Shown: positions 1 to 7,423 of the stretch, piece by piece
Position numbering within the stretch: the stretch's first letter is position 1
How the letters are laid out: each line of letters opens with the position of its first letter
Origin: Pseudofrankia saprophytica
GTDB taxonomy: Bacteria; Actinomycetota; Actinomycetes; Frankiales; Frankiaceae
Direction: 5' to 3'
Length of the DNA: 64,000 nucleotides
Assembly: GCF_000235425.2 (NCBI RefSeq)
Contig: NZ_KI912266.1
Location: 4,177,581-4,241,580 of the forward strand
Translations under genes and position numbers: made by a program
Notes under the pieces: generated by a model
The model's database searches: none
What the model was told of the DNA's origin: nothing
What the model saw: the letters and a program-made list of their open reading frames with translations, nothing else

Positions 1-1158
1 CCGGTTGGTCCGCTGCCGGTCCTCGGCCGGCCCGCGGCTCCACTGCCGTCGGCGGGGCCGATGCCGACCGGTGCTCCGCCGCCGACGGGCGTTCCGCCGC
101 AGTCGGCGCCACCCGGACACCCGGGGATGTCGCTGCCGCCGGGGATGCCAGCCGGCGCGCGGGGGCCGCTGGGACCGCCACCGCAGTCGTCCGGCCCGCC
201 GTCATCCCCGCTGGCGCTCGGCCAGGGCGGCCATGGGCCGACCGGTGCTCCTCCCGGGCCGGCCCGCCCGTCGACAGGCGGGCGCGGGCCGGGAGGGCCG
301 CCGGCCCCGGACGACGGCTGGCGACGTCCCCGCCACGGCCCGGTCGGCGCGGGCTTCGTCGCGGTCGTGGCCATCGCGGTGGTGCTGGTGCTGGTCGCCG
401 TCTCCCTGGTGGTGGTCCGGCTCGTCACCCACGGCGACGACGAAGGGGCGCCCGCCTCCACACACACGCAGCCGGCGGCGACGACGCCAGTGGGCACGCA
501 TCCGGTCTCTCCGGGCGGCAGCACGACGCCGCAGACCGGGCCCAAGAGCACGGGCGGCACCGGCGCCGTGGTGAGCGTGGCGGGGCAGTGCCGGTACCTC
601 GCCGCCGAGGCCCGCGGCCCCGTCGCGCCGGCCCCGCCGTCGCTGGAGCGCGTGCCGTCCGGCACCGCGATGATGGTCATCCAGACCAGCGGCGGCGTGA
701 TCACCGCGGAGCTGGACGCGGCACTGGCCCCGTGCGCGGTCTACGCGCTGCGCCACCTCGCCGGCGTCGGCTACTACGACGACAGCCTCTGCCCTCGCCA
801 GACGGACGGGCCGAACGAGGCCTACTACATCCTCCAGTGCGGCGACCCGACGGGAACCGGGTCGGGCGCGCCGGGCTTCGCCTACGAGGCCGAGCACCCG
901 CCCAGCGACTTCCGCCGGGGCGTGATCGCGGTCGTCCGAGGCTCCTCCGGGCGCAACGGTGGCCAGTTCGTCATCAGCTACGCCGACCCGACCAACGAAG
1001 GCCGGGAGGAGATGGCGGACCGCTACACCGTCGTCGGCCACGTCATCGACGGGCTCGACGTCCTCGACGGACTCGTCGCCCCCGGCGTGGAGGGCAGCGG
1101 CGGCGACGGGGCGCCGGCCAGCGATGCCCGCATCCGGTGGATCACCGTCGAGTCGTAG
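1..1158 (+). CDS. membrane-anchored cyclophilin-type peptidyl-prolyl isomerase (5' end outside window)
   Basis: The frame is open from base 1, so the start lies upstream; the first in-window ATG is at 61. The visible protein has a long Pro/Gly-rich N-terminal region, one transmembrane segment (about 346-415), a Thr/Ser/Pro linker and a C-terminal cyclophilin domain (about 660-1155). The domain shows the family pattern of an N-terminal strand (MMVIQTSGGVITAEL), an NGGQFVI segment and YTVVGHVIDGLDVLD near the end. The FFHR-type active-site motif of classical cyclophilins is not seen, so catalytic activity is uncertain. This layout suggests a single-pass protein with an extracytoplasmic folding domain. 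The family assignment is firm; activity and true length are not. Confidence 0.85.
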   Translation, partial: PVGPLPVLGRPAAPLPSAGPMPTGAPPPTGVPPQSAPPGHPGMSLPPGMPAGARGPLGPPPQSSGPPSSPLALGQGGHGPTGAPPGPARPSTGGRGPGGPPAPDDGWRRPRHGPVGAGFVAVVAIAVVLVLVAVSLVVVRLVTHGDDEGAPASTHTQPAATTPVGTHPVSPGGSTTPQTGPKSTGGTGAVVSVAGQCRYLAAEARGPVAPAPPSLERVPSGTAMMVIQTSGGVITAELDAALAPCAVYALRHLAGVGYYDDSLCPRQTDGPNEAYYILQCGDPTGTGSGAPGFAYEAEHPPSDFRRGVIAVVRGSSGRNGGQFVISYADPTNEGREEMADRYTVVGHVIDGLDVLDGLVAPGVEGSGGDGAPASDARIRWITVES

Positions 1159-1251
1159 CTCGGCGTAGCCGCTATGGCGGCGCAGCGACACGGCTGGGAG
1201 CCCCGACGTCCGGCAGCGCGCCGGGGACACAACCGACCGGCAACGCTGACT

Positions 1252-1281
1252 CCCCTTAAGGGGGGATGAGCCGTGCTTAAG
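1252..1281. promoter_or_regulatory. two CTTAAG-centred palindromes upstream of the ABC operon
   Basis: CCCCTTAAGGGG is a perfect 12-bp palindrome at 1252-1263. A second CTTAAG lies at 1276-1281, its centre 21 bp (two helical turns) away. A TAGTGT at 1303-1308 could be a -10 element. Candidate operator for the permease/ATPase operon; no regulator is known. Confidence 0.3.
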
Positions 1282-1400
1282 CCGTCACACAGCCGGCCTT
1301 CCTAGTGTCCCGCTCGGCTCACGCGCCCGACCCGTTCCGCGATCCCCGCGGGTCCGGCCATGACCCGACCCGGACCCTTACCTGGACCGCAGGGAGACCC

Positions 1401-2957
1401 ATGCTGTTGACGTACGTCCGCCGCGAGCTCAGGGGGCGGCTCCGGCAGACCGCGATCGTGGCGGTCGGCCTCGCCCTCGCCGTCGCCCTCATCCTCGCCG
1501 TCACCGCCGCCTCCTCGGGGGTGCGCAGCGCGCAGTCGAGCGTGCTCGGCTCGATCTACGGCGTCGGCACCGACATCACGGTCACCCAGTCCGCGCAGCC
1601 AGGGCAGGGCGGCGGCGAGCAGTTCACGTTCGGGGGGCAGGCCCCTGGCAGCACCTCCTCCGACGCGAACACCAACGTCTCCTCGGACAACCTGCGCCTC
1701 GCCCCCGGCTCGGCCGCGATCAAGGACGCCTCGGTCAACGCCGTGCGCTCCACGCGGGGCGTGGCCGACGTGACCGCGACGCTGATGCTGCGCCAGACCA
1801 ACTTCAGCGGCCAGGTCTCGGGGCAGAACCTCGACGACCTGCGCCAGCAGTTCCGGGCCCAGCGCGGCGGCGGCGTCAGCGGCCCGCAGGGCTTCACCGG
1901 GTTCGGCGGCGGCAACTTCAACGTCAACAGCCTGACCGTCGAGGGCGTCCAGCCCGGAGCCAGTGCCCTCGGGCCGCTTTCCGGCGCCGAGGTCGTCGGC
2001 GGGCGCGCCTTCACCGCCGCGGACGCGAAGGCCGACGTCGCGCTGCTGTCCAAGAGCTACGCGGACACGAACAAGCTCGCCGTGGGTGGCACCGTGACCG
2101 TCAAGGGCACCGCGATGAAGATCGTCGGCCTGCTCGACGCGGGCACGTCCGGCACGTCGCTGTCCAACGTCTACCTGCCCCTCGGCGTCGCCCAGAGCCT
2201 CGCGGACCTGTCCGGCCAGGTGACCAACCTCTACGTTCAGGCGAGCTCCTCCGACTCCGTCGACAGCGCCGCCGCCGCGATCAAGAAGGTGCTGCCGGAC
2301 GCCACCGTCCAGACCCAGTCCGACCTGGCCAACGGCATCTCCGGCTCGCTGTCGAGCGCGTCGTCGCTGGTGAGCAAACTCGGCAAGTGGCTGTCGATCG
2401 CCGTTCTCGCGGCCGCGTTCGTGCTCGCCATCCTGTTCACCATCTCCGGGGTCACCCGGCGCACCCGGGACTTCGGCACCCTGAAGGCGATCGGCTGGAG
2501 CAACGGCCGGATCGTCCGCCAGGTCGGCGTCGAGTCCCTCGTGCAGGGCGCGATCGGCGGCCTCGCCGGCCTCGGCGCCGGCCTGATCGGGATCTGGGCG
2601 ATCAACTCGTCCCACATCAAACTCGCCGGCACGACCAGCTCGGGCGCGTCCGCCGCCCGGGGAGCGGCCTTCCAGGGCGGCGCGCCCGGCGGCGGGGCGG
2701 AGGGCGGCCCGTTCGGCGCCTTCGGCGGCTACGGCGGCGGTGGTGGCGCGGCGGCCGGGGGCAACGCGGGTGGCGGCGGCGGTGCCCAGCGGACCGCGAG
2801 CAGCACCGTCGACGTCCTGCTGCACGCGCCGGTGCACTGGTCGGTCATCGGGCTCGGCATCGGCCTGGCGCTCGTTGGCGGCCTGCTCGCCGGAGTGTTC
2901 GGCGGCTGGCGGGCCGCCCGCCTGCGTCCAGCGGCCGCGTTGCGCAGCCTCGACTGA
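1401..2957 (+). CDS. FtsX/MacB-type ABC transporter permease
   Basis: A 518-residue permease with the MacB topology: one N-terminal membrane helix (about residues 17-38), a large extracytoplasmic domain, then three C-terminal helices and the closing RPAAALRSLD motif typical of this family. The start is set at ATG 1401 because AGGGAGA sits just upstream and the membrane helix follows at once; an in-frame start at 1305 would add 32 uncharged-poor, unlikely residues. A Gly/Ala-rich low-complexity insertion lies between the second and third C-terminal-block helices (about 2650-2800). The gene is followed 99 bp later by its ATPase, so the pair probably forms an exporter or a mechanotransmission-type ABC system. 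The substrate cannot be told from sequence. Confidence 0.9.
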   Translation: MLLTYVRRELRGRLRQTAIVAVGLALAVALILAVTAASSGVRSAQSSVLGSIYGVGTDITVTQSAQPGQGGGEQFTFGGQAPGSTSSDANTNVSSDNLRLAPGSAAIKDASVNAVRSTRGVADVTATLMLRQTNFSGQVSGQNLDDLRQQFRAQRGGGVSGPQGFTGFGGGNFNVNSLTVEGVQPGASALGPLSGAEVVGGRAFTAADAKADVALLSKSYADTNKLAVGGTVTVKGTAMKIVGLLDAGTSGTSLSNVYLPLGVAQSLADLSGQVTNLYVQASSSDSVDSAAAAIKKVLPDATVQTQSDLANGISGSLSSASSLVSKLGKWLSIAVLAAAFVLAILFTISGVTRRTRDFGTLKAIGWSNGRIVRQVGVESLVQGAIGGLAGLGAGLIGIWAINSSHIKLAGTTSSGASAARGAAFQGGAPGGGAEGGPFGAFGGYGGGGGAAAGGNAGGGGGAQRTASSTVDVLLHAPVHWSVIGLGIGLALVGGLLAGVFGGWRAARLRPAAALRSLD

Positions 2958-3056
2958 CGGCGGCCTGACCTGACGACCGCCCCGACCGGCGACGACCTCG
3001 ACCAGCCCGGCCTCGACCACTTCACTCGGCGCGACGGAAGAGACGACCAGACGACC

Positions 3057-3896
3057 ATGTACACGCTCACCGGCGTCACGAAGACGTACTCGAACGGCAA
3101 GAAGGCGGTCAACGCGCTGCAGGGCGTCGACCTGACCATCCCCGACGGGCAGATGGTCGCGATCCAGGGCCCGACGGGCGGCGGCAAGTCGACGCTGCTG
3201 CAGATGCTCGGCGCGCTGGACCGGCCGTCCTCCGGCTCTGTCCTGCTCGGCGACGAGGACCTGGCGAAGGCGTCCGACTCGCGGCTGACGAAGCTGCGGG
3301 CCGGCAACGTGGGCATCGTGTTCCAGAGCTTCAACCTCATCGCGACGCTGACGGCGCTGGAGAACGTCGAGTCCGCGCTGGTACCGCTGGGGGTGCCCAG
3401 GGCCGAGCGCCGCGACCGCGCCACCGCGGCGCTCACCTCGGTGGGACTCGGGGACCGGACCAGTCACCGGCCCGCCGAGCTGTCCGGCGGCCAGCAGCAG
3501 CGGGTGGCGATCGCCCGTGCCCTGGTGAAGGACCCGAAGGTGCTGCTCGCCGACGAGCCGACCGGGAACCTCGACGAGGAGACCCGCGACGAGATCATCG
3601 CACTGCTTGAGGGTCTGTGGCGGGACCAGGGCCTCACCCTGGTGATCGTCACCCACGACTCCCAGGTCGCGGCCCGGGCGCAGCGGCGGCTGCACATCGC
3701 CAAGGGCAAGCTGCGTGACACCACGCCGACGCCGAAGACCGCGCCCCCGGACGAGCCGCGGACGGACGAGCCGCGGACGGACGAGCCGCGGACGGACGAG
3801 CCACCTACACCCACCTGGGCGAAACCCGCCGTGCCATCCGTGTCCGCCGTACCGCCCGCGCCCGTCACACCATCCGCGCCCGCCACCGAGGCCTGA
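3057..3896 (+). CDS. ABC transporter ATP-binding protein (MacB/LolD type)
   Basis: A 279-residue ATPase of the LolD/MacB subfamily. It shows Walker A GPTGGGKST (Gly where most have Ser at the third position), Q-loop VFQSFNLI, signature LSGGQQQRVAIARAL, Walker B VLLADEPTGNLD and the switch VTHD. It pairs with the FtsX-type permease directly upstream. After the nucleotide-binding domain (about residues 1-220) comes a Pro/Thr/Asp-rich tail built partly from DEPRT repeats, which is unusual for a soluble ATPase subunit and may be an unstructured extension. Substrate unknown. Confidence 0.92.
   Translation: MYTLTGVTKTYSNGKKAVNALQGVDLTIPDGQMVAIQGPTGGGKSTLLQMLGALDRPSSGSVLLGDEDLAKASDSRLTKLRAGNVGIVFQSFNLIATLTALENVESALVPLGVPRAERRDRATAALTSVGLGDRTSHRPAELSGGQQQRVAIARALVKDPKVLLADEPTGNLDEETRDEIIALLEGLWRDQGLTLVIVTHDSQVAARAQRRLHIAKGKLRDTTPTPKTAPPDEPRTDEPRTDEPRTDEPPTPTWAKPAVPSVSAVPPAPVTPSAPATEA
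3750..3802 (+). repeat. 15-bp tandem repeat encoding DEPRT units
   Basis: GACGAGCCGCGGACG occurs three times in direct tandem from 3750, with a partial fourth copy. It lies inside the ATPase gene, keeps the frame and encodes its Pro-rich tail. Copy number could vary between strains. Confidence 0.8.
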
Positions 3897-3922
3897 GCAC
3901 CTCTCGCGCCGAACACCGCGAA

Positions 3923-3951
3923 CGCGGCCCGGATACCGACTCCGGGCCGCG
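3923..3951 (+). terminator. stem-loop after the ABC operon
   Basis: CGCGGCCCGGA (3923-3933) and TCCGGGCCGCG (3941-3951) form a perfect 11-bp stem with a 7-nt loop, 26 bp after the ATPase stop. There is no T-tract. It is a plausible actinobacterial-style terminator. Confidence 0.6.
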
Positions 3952-4256
3952 ACTGGCCAGGCCTGGGCACTCACCCCGTCGTTCTCGCCGCCGCGAGATC
4001 AGCGGCCTGAACGTCTCCACGTACCGTGACGGCGAAACGGTTCTCCGCTACCGGACCGGCGCCTGACCTGGATTCCCGCGGCTCGGCCGCCGGCGCCTAT
4101 CGGTGCATTCTGCAACGAACTCGGCGGCGAAGCCGGCGGGTGGTGCGTGCCGGGGAGTCGGATACGGGTGGTGTTGAACCGCTCTGCTACACTTCGCGAC
4201 AAGGCGACGGAGAAGAAGAGGTACTGCCGGGGGGGAGAAAGAACCCGGAGGCCACC
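3952..4256. other. leader region of the redox operon
   Basis: No gene seen. TACACT at 4188-4193 is a reasonable -10 hexamer for the downstream operon, without a clear -35 at standard spacing. GGAGG at 4247-4251 is the SD of the next gene. Confidence 0.3.
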
Positions 4257-4943
4257 TTGCCGCGTGCGACGTTGATGCTCGATGTGGCAGTGCCACATAG
4301 CGTGCGAACTATAACGGTTCATCCAGCCGCGAGCCCGGCGGTCCGGCCAGGCGTCACCACCGATGCGACCCTGGGCCACATCGCTGGCATATTCGGTTAC
4401 ACCGCGTTTTTCTTCATGGCGGCCACCGTCATCTGGGGCCTGTTTCTCATCACCCGGCTGCCGGAGCGGCACATCCGCAGGCAGACGCTGTATGGCGGCC
4501 ACATGATGTTGGCGTTGCTGGCGCTCGCCGCGTCCGTCGTGCACGCCCAGGTGCACTACTTCCGGCACGACGCGTACTACACCGAGAGCAAGATCTGGCT
4601 GGTCTGGGGCGGAGCCAAGGCGGACGTCCTGCCTGGCATCCTCGGCCTGGAGATCCTCCTGCTGGTCGCTTTGTCGATCTGGTTCCAGCGTCGCGTCGGC
4701 TATCGGCGCTGGCACCGGTTCCACTGGTTCGCGTACCCAGGATTCGTGCTGATCACGGTGCACAGCGCCTGGGCGTCGCGGGAGCAGCACTTCAGCATTA
4801 TCTGGGCGGCAATGGCGGCCGCGATGTTCGTTCCCCTGGCGCTGTTCGTGCTGCGCGCGTTGTCGCCAGCCGGGCGTCGGGACGAGCCCGACCCCTGGTT
4901 CGACGTCGTGGAGGCATTCGAAGATGGCATCTATCGTCGGTGA
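4257..4943 (+). CDS. ferric reductase-like transmembrane haem protein
   Basis: A 228-residue membrane protein of the ferric-reductase-like transmembrane family. Membrane helices start at HIAGIFGYTAFFFMAA, and His residues that could bind b-type haem lie in helices two to four (YGGHMML, HAQVH, HRFHWFAYPG, ITVHSAW). The start is TTG 4257, chosen because GGAGG lies 5 bp upstream; longer in-frame starts from 4026 read as non-coding, and ATG 4275 has no SD. It has no cytoplasmic FAD/NADPH domain, unlike full NOX/Fre proteins. Its stop overlaps the next gene by 20 bp, so the ferredoxin and reductase that follow are the likely electron donors. The electron acceptor is unknown. Confidence 0.82.
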   Translation: MPRATLMLDVAVPHSVRTITVHPAASPAVRPGVTTDATLGHIAGIFGYTAFFFMAATVIWGLFLITRLPERHIRRQTLYGGHMMLALLALAASVVHAQVHYFRHDAYYTESKIWLVWGGAKADVLPGILGLEILLLVALSIWFQRRVGYRRWHRFHWFAYPGFVLITVHSAWASREQHFSIIWAAMAAAMFVPLALFVLRALSPAGRRDEPDPWFDVVEAFEDGIYRR

Positions 4944-6024
4944 CGACAGCCAGCCGTACGATTTTCGGCAGCCTGCCTGGGATTCGCCGTCGATGCCGCC
5001 CCAGTACTCCGCCGAGGACGCTCACCGGCCTCGGCCGCGCACACCGCCCGACCCGGGCTTCACGGTGACCGGCCCGGCCTGGTCGACGCCCTCGGTGCCT
5101 CCGCCGGGGGAGTGGCCGGCCGCGTCCTCGCCTGCGCCGGTACCACCGCTGCCGCGGCAGGCCTTGCCGCCGGGGTCCAGGCGGCCGGAGCCGTCGGAGT
5201 CGTCCGGACCGTCCGGGCCGCACTGGGCCTGGCCGCCGACACCGCCGTCGGTGCCGCCGCCGGGGGAGGGGTACGTTCCCTCGGCGCCGCCGGAGGACTG
5301 GCGCATGGTGCCCTCCCCGCCGCCGCCACCCTTCGACGGGTCGCATCCATCCTGGCCGCGCGACGCGATCGCCGCGGTGCCGCCCACCGGTCCGGTTCCC
5401 ATCGCCGGCTCCGGCCCGAGGCCTGCCTCGGCCACCGGTCCGCAGTCTGCCTTCGTGGGCCAGGACCCGCGCGTCGACCCGGCGCAGCTGGCCGGTCCGA
5501 TGCCGACCGGTCCGATGCCCACCAGTCCCATGGCCACCGGCCCGATGCCGACCGTCGGCCCGGCGCCGAGCCTTGGCCCGGCCAGGGCGGAGACCGGGTC
5601 CGGTGTCGTCATGCCGAGCGCCTCGCTCCCGGTGCCCGCGGAGCGCACCGGCCCGCTCGTGGCCAGGTCGGGGACCGGCCCGCGGCCCGCGATGGGCACC
5701 GGTCCGCTGGACGTGGCGCCGCTGGCCCCGCTCGGTGGCTCGGGCCTGAACCGGCAGAGCGGCCGGGCCGCGTTTCAGCCCAGCGTGCGGCGCCGGCCCG
5801 GCGGCCCGCGGCGCCGGTCTGAGCCGGCGGTGGTGAGCGTCGACAACAACCGCTGCCACCTCTACGCCATCTGCCAACAGGAGGCGCCGGCCAGCTTCCT
5901 GCTGGCCGAGGACCACCGGCTTTACTACGACGCGTCGCCGCCGTCGCACCAGATGGCGAGCGTCCGGCAGGCGGCCCGCCTGTGCCCCATGCAGGCGATC
6001 ACCCTCGACGGCGACGCGCGATGA
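4924..6024 (+). CDS. proline-rich protein with C-terminal single-cluster ferredoxin domain
   Basis: A 366-residue protein. Residues 1 to about 295 are Pro/Gly/Ser/Thr-rich and low in complexity, with a repeating GPMPT-like unit near 5500-5560. The last 65 residues form a small ferredoxin with NNRCHLYAICQQEAP and ARLCPMQAI; the spacing (CxxYxxC, then CP) matches the single [3Fe-4S] or [4Fe-4S] ferredoxins that serve actinobacterial P450s. Start ATG 4924 has GGAGG 9 bp upstream and overlaps the membrane protein gene. The long disordered arm is unusual; it could let the ferredoxin shuttle between the membrane haem protein and the downstream FAD reductase. That role is inference; the ferredoxin domain is clear. 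Confidence 0.85.
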   Translation: MASIVGDDSQPYDFRQPAWDSPSMPPQYSAEDAHRPRPRTPPDPGFTVTGPAWSTPSVPPPGEWPAASSPAPVPPLPRQALPPGSRRPEPSESSGPSGPHWAWPPTPPSVPPPGEGYVPSAPPEDWRMVPSPPPPPFDGSHPSWPRDAIAAVPPTGPVPIAGSGPRPASATGPQSAFVGQDPRVDPAQLAGPMPTGPMPTSPMATGPMPTVGPAPSLGPARAETGSGVVMPSASLPVPAERTGPLVARSGTGPRPAMGTGPLDVAPLAPLGGSGLNRQSGRAAFQPSVRRRPGGPRRRSEPAVVSVDNNRCHLYAICQQEAPASFLLAEDHRLYYDASPPSHQMASVRQAARLCPMQAITLDGDAR

Positions 6025-7376
6025 CCCGGCCTCGTCCCAGGCCGGACATCGCGCACGCGCTGGCCCGCGTCGGCTGGGCCAGGATCGAGCACCAACCGCG
6101 GCCCCACGTCGTCGTCATCGCGGGCGCGGGCATCGCCGGTCTGCGCGCCGCGGAACGCCTGCGCGAGCGCGGTTTCGACGGGCAGATCGTGTTCATCGGC
6201 GAGGAGCCGCACAAGCCCTACAACCGAACCCCGCTCTCCAAGCAGCTGCTGGCCAGGACAGGCCGTCTCGGTGACCTGAAGCTGCCCGTCTTCCGAGACC
6301 TGGACGCGGTCTGGCGGCTCGGCACCAGGGCGCTCGGCCTGGACGTCGCCAGCAACCGGCTGCTGCTGGCCCGCGGCGAGGAGGTCGAGTACGACGGCCT
6401 GGTGATCGCCACCGGGGTCGAGGCCCGGCACCTCCCGGGCGCGCCGGTCTGGTCCGACCACGTCTGGACGCTGCGCGACATGGCCGACGCTCGGGGCCTG
6501 AGCCGGCGGCTGGCCGACGGTGCCCGGCACATCGCCGTGATCGGCACCGGCTTCATCGGCTGTGAGATCGCCTCCAGCCTCCGCGGCCGCGGCCTGGACG
6601 TCACCGTCATCGGCAGAGGCAGCGCGCTGATGTCGTCGGCCATCGGCAAGCAGGTCGGCGGCCTGATGACGCGCCTGCACCGGACCAACCAGGTCACCCT
6701 GATGCTCGGGCGCAACCCGGTGCGGTGGGCGACCGCGGACTCGCTGACGGAGCGGCCGCGGTCCGGTGCTGGCGTCAGCATCTGGCTGGACGATGGCGGC
6801 CGCGTCGACGCGGACGTCGCCGTGGTCGCGGTCGGCGCGCTGCCGGCGACGCGCTGGCTGCAGGGATCCGGGCTGGACATCACCGACGGTGTGCTCACCG
6901 GGCCGACCACCCACGCGGTCCTCATGGACGGCACGACCCCGGCGCTCACGCCGTCGGTCGTGGCCGCCGGTGACGTCGCCCGCTGGCCCAACCTGCTGTT
7001 CGACTGGACGCCCCGGCGGGTCGAGCACTGGATCACGGCGTCCGAGCACGGCCAGGCGGCCGCCGACGCGCTGCTGCTCGGCCCCGACCAGGCGGCCGCG
7101 TTCACCCCGACGCCGCGGTTCTGGACCGAGCAGTTCGGCGTCCGCCTGCAGGGCGTCGGGCGCCCCGGCCTGGCCGACGCCTGCTGCCTGGCGGAAGGTT
7201 CGACCAAGGCCCTGGAGTTCGTCGCCGTCTACACCCGCCAGGGCGTGGTCGTCGGCGCGGTCAGCGCCAACGCCGGCGCGCGCCTGCTCGAGTACGCCGA
7301 CCTCATCGGCTGGCCCCTGGACGCCTCGACCCCTGCCGGCATGCCCGTCGCCCGCATGCCGATGGCGACGGTCTGA
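6021..7376 (+). CDS. FAD-dependent ferredoxin reductase (NAD(P)H)
   Basis: A 451-residue enzyme of the putidaredoxin/rubredoxin reductase family. The FAD-binding motif AGAGIAGLRAAERL is near residue 38, the NAD(P)H motif GTGFIGCEIASSL near residue 175, and the second FAD motif VVAAGDVARWP near residue 315, followed by a reductase C-terminal domain. ATG 6021 overlaps the ferredoxin stop as ATGA, which implies translational coupling. Together with the two upstream genes it makes a complete chain: NAD(P)H to FAD to Fe-S to membrane haem. It could also supply P450s elsewhere in the genome. Confidence 0.9.
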   Translation: MTRPRPRPDIAHALARVGWARIEHQPRPHVVVIAGAGIAGLRAAERLRERGFDGQIVFIGEEPHKPYNRTPLSKQLLARTGRLGDLKLPVFRDLDAVWRLGTRALGLDVASNRLLLARGEEVEYDGLVIATGVEARHLPGAPVWSDHVWTLRDMADARGLSRRLADGARHIAVIGTGFIGCEIASSLRGRGLDVTVIGRGSALMSSAIGKQVGGLMTRLHRTNQVTLMLGRNPVRWATADSLTERPRSGAGVSIWLDDGGRVDADVAVVAVGALPATRWLQGSGLDITDGVLTGPTTHAVLMDGTTPALTPSVVAAGDVARWPNLLFDWTPRRVEHWITASEHGQAAADALLLGPDQAAAFTPTPRFWTEQFGVRLQGVGRPGLADACCLAEGSTKALEFVAVYTRQGVVVGAVSANAGARLLEYADLIGWPLDASTPAGMPVARMPMATV

Positions 7377-7398
7377 GCCACCCGCTCGCGCCGTCGCC

Positions 7399-7423
7399 GA
7401 CGGGGACGCCCGGTGTTCCCGTC
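7399..7423. terminator. short stem-loop between convergent genes
   Basis: GACGGG (7399-7404) and CCCGTC (7418-7423) can pair across a 13-nt loop in the 45-bp gap between the reductase and the glutaminase gene. Weak; it could serve both directions. Confidence 0.3.

Noticed and set aside
3750-3802. CRISPR-like tandem repeat
   Set aside because: The 15-bp units are contiguous with no spacers and are in frame inside the ATPase gene.
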